A stretch of DNA of 64,000 nt from UBA1351 sp965140555 (GTDB taxonomy: Bacteria; Bacillota; Clostridia; Lachnospirales; Vallitaleaceae). The translations under genes and the position numbers were made by a program. Below the pieces are notes generated by a model, which saw nothing but the letters and a program-made list of their open reading frames with translations, made no database searches and had not been told where the DNA came from. Shown here piece by piece: positions 53,291-61,654 of the stretch; within the stretch, counting starts at the first letter, position 1, and each line of letters begins with the position of its first letter. The DNA lies in contig OZ223256.1 of assembly GCA_965140555.1 (NCBI GenBank), positions 62,001 to 126,000 on the forward strand, given 5' to 3'.

Positions 53291-53668
53291 ATAATACCTC
53301 CTAAATTATAAGTGCATACAAGGTATATCTTAAACATGTCTATATTTGAGATCCTTGTCTACAGAGTGTTTGAGTATCTTTATAACTAAGGTGAGCACAA
53401 GCACCTAACTTATTCTCTTAATTTTAAGATTATGAATATAATTATATACGACTTGCAGTCCATTGTCAAGTAATAGATAATAATTCTTTTATAATTCCCA
53501 CTATTAGTTTGCACTATTAGTTTTATGAGTCTTATAGCCTAATTTATTTGAGTATTTTGATTTATCATCCATCTTTTTTTTACCGATCTTCATATATATG
53601 GTATGATAAGTTTATCATTTTCATCCATCCGTTGTGCTATTCAATGATGATTAAAGAGGGCGTATACA
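53291..53668. promoter_or_regulatory. Regulatory gap before the two-component operon
   Basis: The 378-bp AT-rich gap has a tandem 13-bp repeat, CACTATTAGTTT at 53499-53510 and again at 53512-53523. A promoter follows, TTTACC (53579-53584), 17-bp spacer, TATGAT (53602-53607), about 60 bases before the sensor kinase start. The divergent nitroreductase promoter should also lie here. I see no RNA gene. Confidence 0.55.
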
Positions 53669-55513
53669 ATGACTAATCGATTATTTGTAAAAATAACGTT
53701 AATACTATTATCTGTTCTTTGTTTTTTCCTATATTTAACCACTTTTATATTTCCCCAGCGTTACGACGTCATTCAAGAACATTCCGGTAAACTCGATGCC
53801 TCTACTATACCTTCGAACACGATCATCAATATACAAGGGAATTGGAGGTTCTACCCGTATTCTGATTCTTTATCTTTAGATCCCCCATCAAATTCATACC
53901 TTTCACCTACAGGTTCTTGGAATCACATACCCGGTATATCTTCTCAACAGCCGGCCTTAGGATATGGTCTCTACACAATCAACATGACATTAGCCCACCC
54001 CGGGACCTACGGAATTCGCTTTGATTCTGTTTTTAGTGCATATAAACTCTACATTAATGGGATTTTTCTTATGGAAAACGGTACTTTTTCTACAGATCCT
54101 CACAAGGAAGTCGGAAGTGCTGCTCAGCGGTATACAACCTTTTATACAGATCAGGATCATATTCAAATCCAATGTCTTGTCTCCAATAGCCATAACATCA
54201 AAAAAGGAGGCCTCTCTAATTTTGTTCTCTTCGGCACCTCCGATCTTATCGTTAATAATTATTACCGTGATTTGATAAACAGCACCTTTCTTATAGGTAT
54301 TTTTGTCGGTTTAGGTATCTTTTTATTACTCATGTATCGCTTAGACCATCGTAATTATTTGTACCTAAGTCTTATTTGCTTTTCCGCAGCAATTATTGAA
54401 GCCACCTATGATCACCTCTTTATCTATTACCTCTTTCCTACAATTCCTTATGCGCTATTATGTAAGATTGAATATATGGGCTTTATTCTTGGAATGATCG
54501 GTTTTCTCCTTTTTACAACCCATTTATTTCTTCAACCCACCTCTTGGCTTCGTATTCTAAAGTGGATTGATTATACTTACCTTATCATGGTTATCCTTTT
54601 ACCTTATACAATTTTCGCCTATAATGACAGAATCTATATTACTATACTTGTACTGAACACTGCCGCTTGCCTCTACACACTCTTACGCTCTATAAGGCAT
54701 CATTGGCACGCTGCATTAATCTTATTCGGTACACTGATCATGGGTATAACCATTTGGATTGACTATCGCTTTGTTAATGGCTACGGTTCTCTTTATTTGA
54801 CACGGCATAGCTGCGGTCTTGGCATCCTCTTTTTTATTACATGCCATCTTTTTGTTATGTCTGATACCATTTATGTGGCCTTCAAAAAATCTTCTTTTGC
54901 AAAAGACATGGAAATTGCCTATCTTCAAGCCCAAATATCCCCCCACTTTATCTTCAACATTCTAGGAAGTATCCAACAGGTCATGGGGCATTCTCCAGAA
55001 AAAGCCAACCTTCTCATTGTCAAATTCTCTGACTTTCTAAGAGCACGTCATAAGTTTGACTATCGGCATCATATTACCTGCCCTTTATCCGAAGAACTCT
55101 CTCTCTCCGAAACCTACGTTCATTTACAAAATCATATACATAGCGATATGATTCTACTAAACATAGCCGTTCCTGATGAATTGGCCAATGTTCCTGTCCC
55201 TCGTTTGATTTTACAACCTCTTCTCGAAAATGCAATCAAGCATGGACTTACAAGCCCACCCCTTCATATAACGATTCATGCAGCTCAATTTAAAGAATAT
55301 ATCCTCATTACTGTTTCAGATAACGGTCCGGGAATAGCACCACAAACGCTTCATCATCTATTCGAACCGAACACAACTAGGGAGGGAATCGGCTTAATCA
55401 ACGTTAATGAACGCCTCAAACAAAACTATGGTACAAAACTTCACATCACCAGTAACTACAAACAAGGAACTCAAATACATATTACAATACCCGCAAAGGA
55501 GGATTATGCATGA
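53669..55513 (+). CDS. Sensor histidine kinase with 7TMR-DISM sensor (LytS-type kinase)
   Basis: The 614-residue protein begins with a membrane helix, followed by a DISM-type extracellular jelly-roll (about 45-190: QGNWRFYPYSD, TGSWNHIPG, GTYGIRFDSVFSAYKLYINGIF), then seven transmembrane helices (about 205-400). The His_kinase/HATPase part follows, with His426 in QAQISPHFIFNILGS and LILQPLLENAIKHG, SDNGPGI and GIGLINVNERL as ATP-binding motifs. Its ligand may be a carbohydrate or polymer. The stop overlaps the response-regulator start (ATGA). Confidence 0.9.
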   Translation: MTNRLFVKITLILLSVLCFFLYLTTFIFPQRYDVIQEHSGKLDASTIPSNTIINIQGNWRFYPYSDSLSLDPPSNSYLSPTGSWNHIPGISSQQPALGYGLYTINMTLAHPGTYGIRFDSVFSAYKLYINGIFLMENGTFSTDPHKEVGSAAQRYTTFYTDQDHIQIQCLVSNSHNIKKGGLSNFVLFGTSDLIVNNYYRDLINSTFLIGIFVGLGIFLLLMYRLDHRNYLYLSLICFSAAIIEATYDHLFIYYLFPTIPYALLCKIEYMGFILGMIGFLLFTTHLFLQPTSWLRILKWIDYTYLIMVILLPYTIFAYNDRIYITILVLNTAACLYTLLRSIRHHWHAALILFGTLIMGITIWIDYRFVNGYGSLYLTRHSCGLGILFFITCHLFVMSDTIYVAFKKSSFAKDMEIAYLQAQISPHFIFNILGSIQQVMGHSPEKANLLIVKFSDFLRARHKFDYRHHITCPLSEELSLSETYVHLQNHIHSDMILLNIAVPDELANVPVPRLILQPLLENAIKHGLTSPPLHITIHAAQFKEYILITVSDNGPGIAPQTLHHLFEPNTTREGIGLINVNERLKQNYGTKLHITSNYKQGTQIHITIPAKEDYA

Positions 55514-56241
55514 AAATCATCGCTGTAGACGACAATCACCATGCACTTGAATTTATCAAATCCTGTCTGACATGTATACAAGATATTTATTTGGAAGTAT
55601 TCAGTCAGCCTGTGGAAGCGCTATTATATTTACTTAAAAATCCCGTAGATTTAGTATTGCTTGACATTGACATGCCATCTATAAGTGGTGTCTATTTAGC
55701 TGAGCAGCTCCTACAAGTTTATCCGAACATACAAGTCTGTTTTATAACTGCATACAACGAATACGCCATTGAAGCTTTTGAGTTAAACGCTATTGATTAT
55801 ATACTAAAGCCCTATTCAAAAGAACGCTTGTTAGAAACTATACACCGAGTGCGTGTTAATAAACCAATTCAAGCTGATTGGAAAGATATGAGTGATAAAC
55901 TCACCACACGTCTTGATATGATTTGCGTTATGGATAACGAGAACATCATTATATTGAACTATAATACGATCTATTACTTAGAAATGATGGACAGAAAAGT
56001 TCAAGTTCACTCTACATCCGGTATTTATTCAGCAACAAAACCACTGAGCTTTTATGAGGATAAACTCCGTGACCATTCTTTTTTCCGTACGCATAAATCC
56101 TATATTGTGAATCTAAATAAGGTCGCTCGTATATTGCCCCGTATTAACTACACTTATGATTTGTACTTTCATGATATTGAGGATTGTATTCCTGTCAGTC
56201 GCAAGAATATTAAGACTTTAAAAGAACTTTTAGATGTATAA
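55510..56241 (+). CDS. LytTR-family response regulator
   Basis: The 243-residue protein has a receiver domain (Asp7, Asp8, and phospho-acceptor Asp52 in VLLDIDMPS; Lys in YILKPYSKE) and a C-terminal LytTR DNA-binding domain (about 140-240: YYLEMMDRKVQVHS, FFRTHKSYIVNLNKV, IPVSRKNIKTLKELL). It is the cognate partner of the upstream sensor kinase. LytTR proteins bind paired direct repeats; the promoter's tandem 13-bp repeat is a candidate site. Confidence 0.92.
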   Translation: MKIIAVDDNHHALEFIKSCLTCIQDIYLEVFSQPVEALLYLLKNPVDLVLLDIDMPSISGVYLAEQLLQVYPNIQVCFITAYNEYAIEAFELNAIDYILKPYSKERLLETIHRVRVNKPIQADWKDMSDKLTTRLDMICVMDNENIIILNYNTIYYLEMMDRKVQVHSTSGIYSATKPLSFYEDKLRDHSFFRTHKSYIVNLNKVARILPRINYTYDLYFHDIEDCIPVSRKNIKTLKELLDV

Positions 56242-56286
56242 AAAAAACCCCACTAAAGTATTTTGGGAGAGAAGCCTTAATGGGGA
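56242..56286 (-). terminator. Hairpin terminator of the 137-residue gene
   Basis: CCCCACTAAAG and CCTTAATGGGG (about 56249-56285) form an imperfect stem, followed on the minus strand by T8. It may also stop the response-regulator transcript. Confidence 0.7.
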
Positions 56287-56298
56287 TGAGAATCACTA

Positions 56299-56712
56299 TT
56301 AAAATGTAAACAATGTGTATCGATAGGTCCGTTCAAAGGCACCTAATGTAAGTCTTAGTTCCATGGTGTTCATATCAAATTCAACAAGTGCCTTGACACC
56401 ATAGTCATTAAAACCAACTTGTGCGTTATACTTATCCATCTTCGTATGAATTAATGTAATCGTTCCAATTTGATAATTACCTGTTTGTATATATATCATG
56501 ATGACAAAATACGAGTCAATAGGTATTTGATTATTAATAAATAGTTCGTATTCGACGATAAACGGTCCTAATTCAAGTTTTCCATAAACCGGACTGGCCA
56601 ATAACGCCTCCATAGTTCTATCACTGGGACTGGTAACCCGCCCCAATATAGGTGCAGCTATAACAGACGTGTGTTCCACAGTAAACTCTATACCTTCCTC
56701 CACCTTATACAT
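56299..56712 (-). CDS. Uncharacterised 137-residue beta-rich protein
   Basis: No family is recognised. The protein is soluble, lacks Cys, and is dominated by alternating hydrophobic residues (VEYELFINNQIPIDSYFVIMIYIQTGNYQIGTITLIHT), consistent with a beta-sandwich or coat-like fold. GGGAGG precedes its ATG and a good terminator follows, so a real gene is likely. It lies between the two-component system and a divergent YiiX-like gene. Confidence 0.6.
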   Translation of the reverse strand: MYKVEEGIEFTVEHTSVIAAPILGRVTSPSDRTMEALLASPVYGKLELGPFIVEYELFINNQIPIDSYFVIMIYIQTGNYQIGTITLIHTKMDKYNAQVGFNDYGVKALVEFDMNTMELRLTLGAFERTYRYTLFTF

Positions 56713-56865
56713 TGTTACCTCCCATTCTCACTACGATTACATTGACTTTATTATACATAATATCCCCAACAATCTGTGTTGTTTTTGTATAAGAAGAAAG
56801 AACACAGTCTAAAGGGCAATATTCATGTGTGTACAGTCAATTCTATAAAAGAAAGGAGATTTATT

Positions 56866-57825
56866 ATGCAACCAGTACCTATTAACGAATTAAAACCCGG
56901 GGATATTTTCCTCTCAATCATTGATGTACATGACACGTCCATATCCTGGATATCTAGAGCAATCGCTTTAATAACCCACTCTGACGTCAGTCATGCCATG
57001 CTCTATATGGGAGATACCACATTGTCCGATGAAGGTTTATCCGGCCTTCAATGTCACAAAATGACCTTTGATTCCGATATGGAGCCCAATTATGTTTACC
57101 GCGAAATGACGCCGGCAGACAAGAAGCTCGTTCTTGATCAGGCCTCTCGCTATATCGCATTAAAAGAGCCCTATAACATGAGTGGTCTTGTTCTCCTTGG
57201 TTTTGTTATGCTCTATGAAAATTTTCCGGTTCATATCATTCCCAAGAAACTCATGAACCCGCTCATCAAAATAATTACCACTCAACTCGATGATTTTATT
57301 AACCATTATCTTCATGAAGGTAAAAAACCCATGACGTGTTCCCAATATGTCTATCAATGTTTTTATGATGCCGGAAATGACTACGTAATACAATTATCTG
57401 ATCCTTTAGTTGGAGACCGCCCATTACCGACTACACCCACTATACCTCGTCCGAACTCTCTTCTGACACTGTCTACAAAGTGGCTGGATAGTTACTCTAT
57501 GAACTATATGCAAGAAGCTTATGACGATGAAACCTTTGATTCAGAAGCTTTCCTCCAATTTCTCCAACAAGCCGATGTATTACAAGCTCCTTCAGAAATA
57601 GACCCTGCCTATCTATTAGGCGTAACAGATGCTTTAGTATCACGGTATCATCGACTTTTTGTTCCATCTAGTTCAGCAGAAACGCTACAGGACAAAATAC
57701 GTGAGCTTATAGACGAAGGACTGTTTGTCGCTCCATCGGATTTAAAACATACTCATAACTTAACCCAACTGGGTACTTTAAATTTCAAACGGGTTACCGA
57801 GCCTGTTCCTAATCCTGCCCTTTAA
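56866..57825 (+). CDS. Permuted papain-like amidase, YiiX-type, with extra C-terminal part
   Basis: The first 210 residues form a YiiX/YaeF-type permuted papain fold, in which the catalytic His precedes the Cys: His43 in THSDVSHAMLYMG and Cys158 in KPMTCSQYVYQCF. The Asp/Asn part LKPGDIFLS is typical of the family. The last 100 residues are helical and of unknown role. These enzymes act on peptide or N-acyl bonds in lipid or wall metabolism. AAAGGAG is seven bases before the ATG; a longer frame (to 56776) lacks a ribosome site. Confidence 0.75.
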   Translation: MQPVPINELKPGDIFLSIIDVHDTSISWISRAIALITHSDVSHAMLYMGDTTLSDEGLSGLQCHKMTFDSDMEPNYVYREMTPADKKLVLDQASRYIALKEPYNMSGLVLLGFVMLYENFPVHIIPKKLMNPLIKIITTQLDDFINHYLHEGKKPMTCSQYVYQCFYDAGNDYVIQLSDPLVGDRPLPTTPTIPRPNSLLTLSTKWLDSYSMNYMQEAYDDETFDSEAFLQFLQQADVLQAPSEIDPAYLLGVTDALVSRYHRLFVPSSSAETLQDKIRELIDEGLFVAPSDLKHTHNLTQLGTLNFKRVTEPVPNPAL

Positions 57826-57844
57826 TATACCATTCTATCTAAAG

Positions 57845-57881
57845 AAAAGCCGACCATAACTCTTTTTATGATCGGCTTTTT
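57845..57881. terminator. Bidirectional terminator hairpin
   Basis: AAAAGCCGACCATAA and TTATGATCGGCTTTT form a near-perfect stem between the convergent YiiX-like and DUF3793 genes, followed by T-runs on both strands. Confidence 0.85.
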
Positions 57882-57910
57882 AAATTCTTATGTCTTTATC
57901 TTCACACTAT

Positions 57911-58540
57911 TTAACACGCTTGAACCTGCTTAATCACCACTTGACTGGGTCGTATTCCCATATTCAATAATCGAACACACTCATTTCTTACCTGATCATA
58001 GCGTTCAAAGGTCTTTATCGCTTCCTGTGCTTTTTCAAAAACTTTCCAATATCCTACCAACTGACACTTCCGAGACGGACAATCGACAAAGCACTGAACA
58101 TCATGAATAGGGTAACCCAAAAATATGCCGATTTCATGTGGACATTCAAAGGCATAACGTTCCTTCAAATAATCTAATAGAATCTCCGGTTCAGATGACA
58201 CCGGATAATTGTATCGATCCAAAAACTGCTGATGCTTTGGCTCTACAATAAGCTTTTTCATCCAATCTCTATGGTACACTAACACAACACAATGGGCATC
58301 ACTTCGTTGTAACTCATAATAGTCACATGGAATGTGGCGCATAATAATGTGTTTGTAACGATCCCATACATCAACAAGCGCATGTCCGTTGTCTTTATTC
58401 TTTATATTGATTAAAAACGATGGTTTTTCCTTTGCCAATACAGCTGCACCATGATAAGCAAATAGATACAGTAACGATTCAATGGCACAATATTGCCCAA
58501 CACATTGGGGCACCTTTCTAGCTTTTGTTACCCGACTCAT
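57911..58540 (-). CDS. DUF3793-family protein
   Basis: The 209-residue cytoplasmic protein has the DUF3793 sequence blocks YCAIESLLYLFAYHGAAVLAKEKPS, HCVVLVYHRDWMK and ECPHEIGIFLGYPIHDVQCFVD. Many clostridial members lie in iron or heme-linked loci beside DUF2325 and flavodoxin genes. The function is unknown. Its start overlaps the DUF2325 stop by four bases, so the pair is co-translated under a Fur-controlled promoter. Confidence 0.8.
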   Translation of the reverse strand: MSRVTKARKVPQCVGQYCAIESLLYLFAYHGAAVLAKEKPSFLINIKNKDNGHALVDVWDRYKHIIMRHIPCDYYELQRSDAHCVVLVYHRDWMKKLIVEPKHQQFLDRYNYPVSSEPEILLDYLKERYAFECPHEIGIFLGYPIHDVQCFVDCPSRKCQLVGYWKVFEKAQEAIKTFERYDQVRNECVRLLNMGIRPSQVVIKQVQAC

Positions 58541-58824
58541 ACCATTTGCTCCAAACCACTTAACGTCTTTTCCAATGCCGACTGGCTACTTGTATGACAT
58601 TTAATAATCGGTATATTCATTTTTTTTGCTGCTTGTTCTGCATTGATAACCATTTTATGACTAACTGTATTGGTAAAAATAATAATGCCGTCCGGAGACC
58701 CGATACGTTTATTGAACTGTGCCATCATCTGTGTCATCACTTTTATCTTATGACCGCGCTTTTTACTTAATCGTTTATAGGCATCATGCATGCGATCATG
58801 TCCACCAACTAATACAATACTCAT
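58537..58824 (-). CDS. DUF2325-family protein
   Basis: The 95-residue protein begins SIVLVGGHDRMHDAYKRLSKKRGHKIKVM and contains GIIIFTNTVSHKMVINAEQAAKKMNIPIIKCHT, a Rossmann-like fold typical of DUF2325. Function is unknown. An upstream ATG lies within the GGAGG ribosome site, so ATG at 58824 is used. It is the first gene after a Fur box. Confidence 0.82.
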   Translation of the reverse strand: MSIVLVGGHDRMHDAYKRLSKKRGHKIKVMTQMMAQFNKRIGSPDGIIIFTNTVSHKMVINAEQAAKKMNIPIIKCHTSSQSALEKTLSGLEQMV

Positions 58825-58855
58825 ATATTCCTCCATTTACTATTATCTATTATTT

Positions 58856-58911
58856 GATATTGAGAATCATTTTCATATAGGTATTATACGAGACCATTGT
58901 TTTTTTGTCAA
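58856..58911 (-). promoter_or_regulatory. Consensus promoter with Fur box for DUF2325-DUF3793
   Basis: On the minus strand TTGACA (58906-58911), 17-bp spacer and TATAAT (58883-58888) are exact consensus. Just downstream, GATATTGAGAATCATTTTC (58856-58874) matches the 19-bp Fur box GATAATGATAATCATTATC at 16 positions. Binding there would block the transcription start. Confidence 0.8.
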
Positions 58912-58919
58912 TAGCTTCA

Positions 58920-58950
58920 CAAAAAAAGAAAGCTATTTCTAGCTTTCTAA
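58920..58950 (-). terminator. Terminator of aguB
   Basis: AGAAAGCT (58928-58935) pairs with AGCTTTCT (58942-58949), followed on the minus strand by T7. Confidence 0.85.
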
Positions 58951-58962
58951 TCATTCTACAGA

Positions 58963-59841
58963 CTAGCGATATGTCGTTTGTCCATCCATTGTCATAATCG
59001 GACCATATAGTTCCGGACGTCTGTCCCTGAACAGTCCCCATTCAATTCGCTGATTTTCAAGTTGTTCTAAGTCAAAAGAAGCTGTAAGAATTTCTTCCTT
59101 CATTCTTCCTGCTTCTTTAACAATTGCACCCGTTCCATCGGTTATAAAAGACGACCCATAAAAGGTAATTGTAGAATTTCCGAATCGTTCTCTCCCGATA
59201 CGATTTGATGCAATGACGGGCATAAGATTACAGGCACTATGACCAACCATACACCGTTGCCAATGGTCTTTTGAGTCTATTTCCGGGCTCTCCGGTTCCG
59301 AACCAATGGCCGTCGGATAAAATAATAATTCTGCTCCCATTAAAGCCATGGACCGAGCCGTTTCAGGGAACCATTGATCCCAACAAATCCCCACCCCAAT
59401 CGTCGCATAAGCTGTTTTATATACTTTAAATCCAGTATCACCGGGACTAAAATAATACTTCTCTTCATACCCGGGGCCATCCGGAATATGTGTTTTCCGA
59501 TAGGTCTCCATCACGGTTCCATCCGCATCTATAACAACTAATGCATTATAACGTGCATTGTTTTTCTTTTCATAGAAGCTAATCGGAAGCACCACTTGCA
59601 ATTCTTTAGCTATCTTTTGAAAATGATTAATGGCAGCATTCTCTTCCCGCGTTGTTGCATAAGCGTAGTACTCCGGTCGCTCTTGTTGACAAAAGTAAAG
59701 GGTCTCAAAAAGTTCTTGGATAAGAATAATCTGCGCGCCTTCTTTTGCCGCCTTACGGACTAGATTCTCTGCCTTTTGTATATTAAGTTGTATATCATCT
59801 ACACAAGACATCTGTGTAGCTGCAACTGTCACTTTTCTCAT
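58963..59841 (-). CDS. aguB: N-carbamoylputrescine amidase
   Basis: The 292-residue nitrilase-superfamily enzyme has the Glu-Lys-Cys triad: Glu43 in IQELFET, Lys in YRKTHIPD (about 121) and Cys in VGICWDQWFPE (about 157). Length and sequence fit AguB, which hydrolyses N-carbamoylputrescine to putrescine, CO2 and ammonia. The first in-frame ATG (59919) lies in the aguA gene; the ATG at 59841 follows TAGGGA. It lies directly downstream of aguA. Confidence 0.92.
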   Translation of the reverse strand: MRKVTVAATQMSCVDDIQLNIQKAENLVRKAAKEGAQIILIQELFETLYFCQQERPEYYAYATTREENAAINHFQKIAKELQVVLPISFYEKKNNARYNALVVIDADGTVMETYRKTHIPDGPGYEEKYYFSPGDTGFKVYKTAYATIGVGICWDQWFPETARSMALMGAELLFYPTAIGSEPESPEIDSKDHWQRCMVGHSACNLMPVIASNRIGRERFGNSTITFYGSSFITDGTGAIVKEAGRMKEEILTASFDLEQLENQRIEWGLFRDRRPELYGPIMTMDGQTTYR

Positions 59842-59848
59842 TGTATCC

Positions 59849-60919
59849 CTACTTTCTAGGCATTTGTTGTGTAATGCAGTGCACATTACCGCCTTCTTTA
59901 ATAATACGCATCCCATCAATTGTTATCATATCACGATCCGGAAAGACTTCTTTTAATGTCGCTATTGCTTTTCTGTCTGTTTCCAAAGCATCGCCACCAA
60001 AAACAGGTAAAATCAATCCATTATTAACAAGATAAAAATTCAAATAACTTAATGTTAAAGCCTTTCCTTTATAATAACGCAAAGGCGGACTCTCAAGTTC
60101 AATAATATGATAAGGCTCACCCTTCAGATTTTTAGCGCCCTTCAAAACCTCCAAATTATGGCAGGTATTCATATAGTCCGGATGCATTGTATCTTTAGTT
60201 GTCTGTATCAAAATCGTTGTTTCATTCGCAAAACAAGCTATATTGTCTATGTGACCATCTGTTTCATCACCATGTAGTCCATGATTCAACCATAAAATCT
60301 GTTCTATGTTCAAATAGTCCTCCATATAAGCTTCGATGTCTTTTTGCGCCAAATGAGGATTTCTGTTGGGATTTAGTAAACATTCCTTTGTTGTAAGCAA
60401 CGTTCCCGCACCGTCTACATGAATGGAGCCACCTTCCAAAATAAGAGGTGCCTCATAACAGTCGACGCCTTCACGATCGAGCAATTGCTTTGCAACAGCG
60501 GCATCTTTATCAAAGGGGGCATACTTGCCACCCCATGCATTGAATCCCCAATCAATCCCACGTCTTCTTTGGGTCTCTTGATGTATAACATACGTCGGTC
60601 CGTTATCGCGCAACCAAGCATCCTCATGCTCTATCACCAGTATCTCTATTGAATGAAGGGCATAGTCTTGATACCATTGTAGTCGCTTTTTAACTTCTTC
60701 ATAGGATTCCTTATTTACCAGTACAGTCACCGGTTCAAACGCGGCAATAGCACCAATAACTTCCTGAAACCCATCGGATAGTTCTTTGTAGTTTTCAGGA
60801 TAAACCATCGATTCCTTTACGGGCCAGCTTATACATGTTTTCTCATGTGGATACCATTCTGCCGGCATATAATAGCCATCTCTTTTTGGTGTCGCTACCA
60901 AATTCATTACACCTGTCAT
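59849..60919 (-). CDS. aguA: Agmatine deiminase
   Basis: This 356-residue enzyme has the PAD-like agmatine-deiminase blocks MPAEWYPHEKTCISWP, DAWLRDNGPTYV, NAWGGKYAPFDKD, GLHGDETDGHIDN and the Cys348 motif GGNVHCITQQMP. It converts agmatine to N-carbamoylputrescine. Together with aguB it gives putrescine from agmatine. AGAGGAG precedes the ATG. A membrane protein gene lies 48 bp upstream. Confidence 0.93.
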   Translation of the reverse strand: MTGVMNLVATPKRDGYYMPAEWYPHEKTCISWPVKESMVYPENYKELSDGFQEVIGAIAAFEPVTVLVNKESYEEVKKRLQWYQDYALHSIEILVIEHEDAWLRDNGPTYVIHQETQRRRGIDWGFNAWGGKYAPFDKDAAVAKQLLDREGVDCYEAPLILEGGSIHVDGAGTLLTTKECLLNPNRNPHLAQKDIEAYMEDYLNIEQILWLNHGLHGDETDGHIDNIACFANETTILIQTTKDTMHPDYMNTCHNLEVLKGAKNLKGEPYHIIELESPPLRYYKGKALTLSYLNFYLVNNGLILPVFGGDALETDRKAIATLKEVFPDRDMITIDGMRIIKEGGNVHCITQQMPRK

Positions 60920-60967
60920 TTCAAAATCTCCTCTTTAAACCAATAGCTTTTTAATCAATAGCATACG

Positions 60968-61495
60968 CTAAAGTGTATGCAAACGAATATGTTCAATGCG
61001 GTGACCAATAATAATACCGTAATATCCGCCAAAAGAACCTAGAATACCTCCAAGGGATGTTCCGGCAATGATCCAAGAAAGACTAATCGCTTCATAAACG
61101 GCACCTCCAATTAAAACCTTGCAAATAACAAGTGTTGTCAATACCGTCATACCTGAATAAATAATTGCTGAAGCCATACTTTGAAATCGTTTAGCAGGAA
61201 TACATCTTAAAACGCCTTCCGTTAACAGTCCGGTCATCCATATAGCAATCCCCATATAAGGATTAATTAAGGCCATAATACCGCCAAAAACAACATTTAT
61301 TTTTAACACTAACCACGACGTATGTATTGTCTCTAAGCATATTGCTATAACAAGTCCCAAAAAGGGTGCCATCAACACATATTTTGATCCGGGAAGTACA
61401 ACAAATGTACTTATCAAAAAGATTACACTACCTCCGGCAATCAAAACGGCAACGGATAAAGCAATCTGTGTCATTGTTTTCGTGCTGTCTTTCAT
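60968..61495 (-). CDS. Uncharacterised five-helix membrane protein next to aguAB
   Basis: The 175-residue protein has about five hydrophobic segments (IALSVAVLIAGGSVIFLIS, YVLMAPFLGLVIAICL, VVFGGIMALINPYMGIAIW, AIIYSGMTVLTTLVICKVL, GTSLGGILGSFGGYYGIIIG). It resembles small ECF-type or MptD-like membrane proteins in layout, but I cannot name a family. It lies 48 bp upstream of aguA on the same strand, so a role in agmatine or polyamine uptake is possible. GTG (61513) lies in the ribosome site; ATG at 61495 is used. Confidence 0.55.
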   Translation of the reverse strand: MKDSTKTMTQIALSVAVLIAGGSVIFLISTFVVLPGSKYVLMAPFLGLVIAICLETIHTSWLVLKINVVFGGIMALINPYMGIAIWMTGLLTEGVLRCIPAKRFQSMASAIIYSGMTVLTTLVICKVLIGGAVYEAISLSWIIAGTSLGGILGSFGGYYGIIIGHRIEHIRLHTL

Positions 61496-61597
61496 CACAA
61501 AACTCCTTTTCACCTTCTCATTCGAGCCTATTATATCACACTTATTATCCCTTTAGAACCTTCCTAACAAACATTAACAATTTGTTCTAAAATTAAA

Positions 61598-61634
61598 GAG
61601 CCATTGCCGGATACGCCTATCCCTGCAATGACTC
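61598..61634 (-). terminator. Terminator of cysK
   Basis: GAGCCATTGC (61598-61607) pairs with GCAATGACTC (61625-61634; one G-T), with inner GGATA/TATCC; on the minus strand it is followed by TTTAATTTT. Confidence 0.75.
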
Positions 61635-61654
61635 CATAATCCTATGATTCTGTA

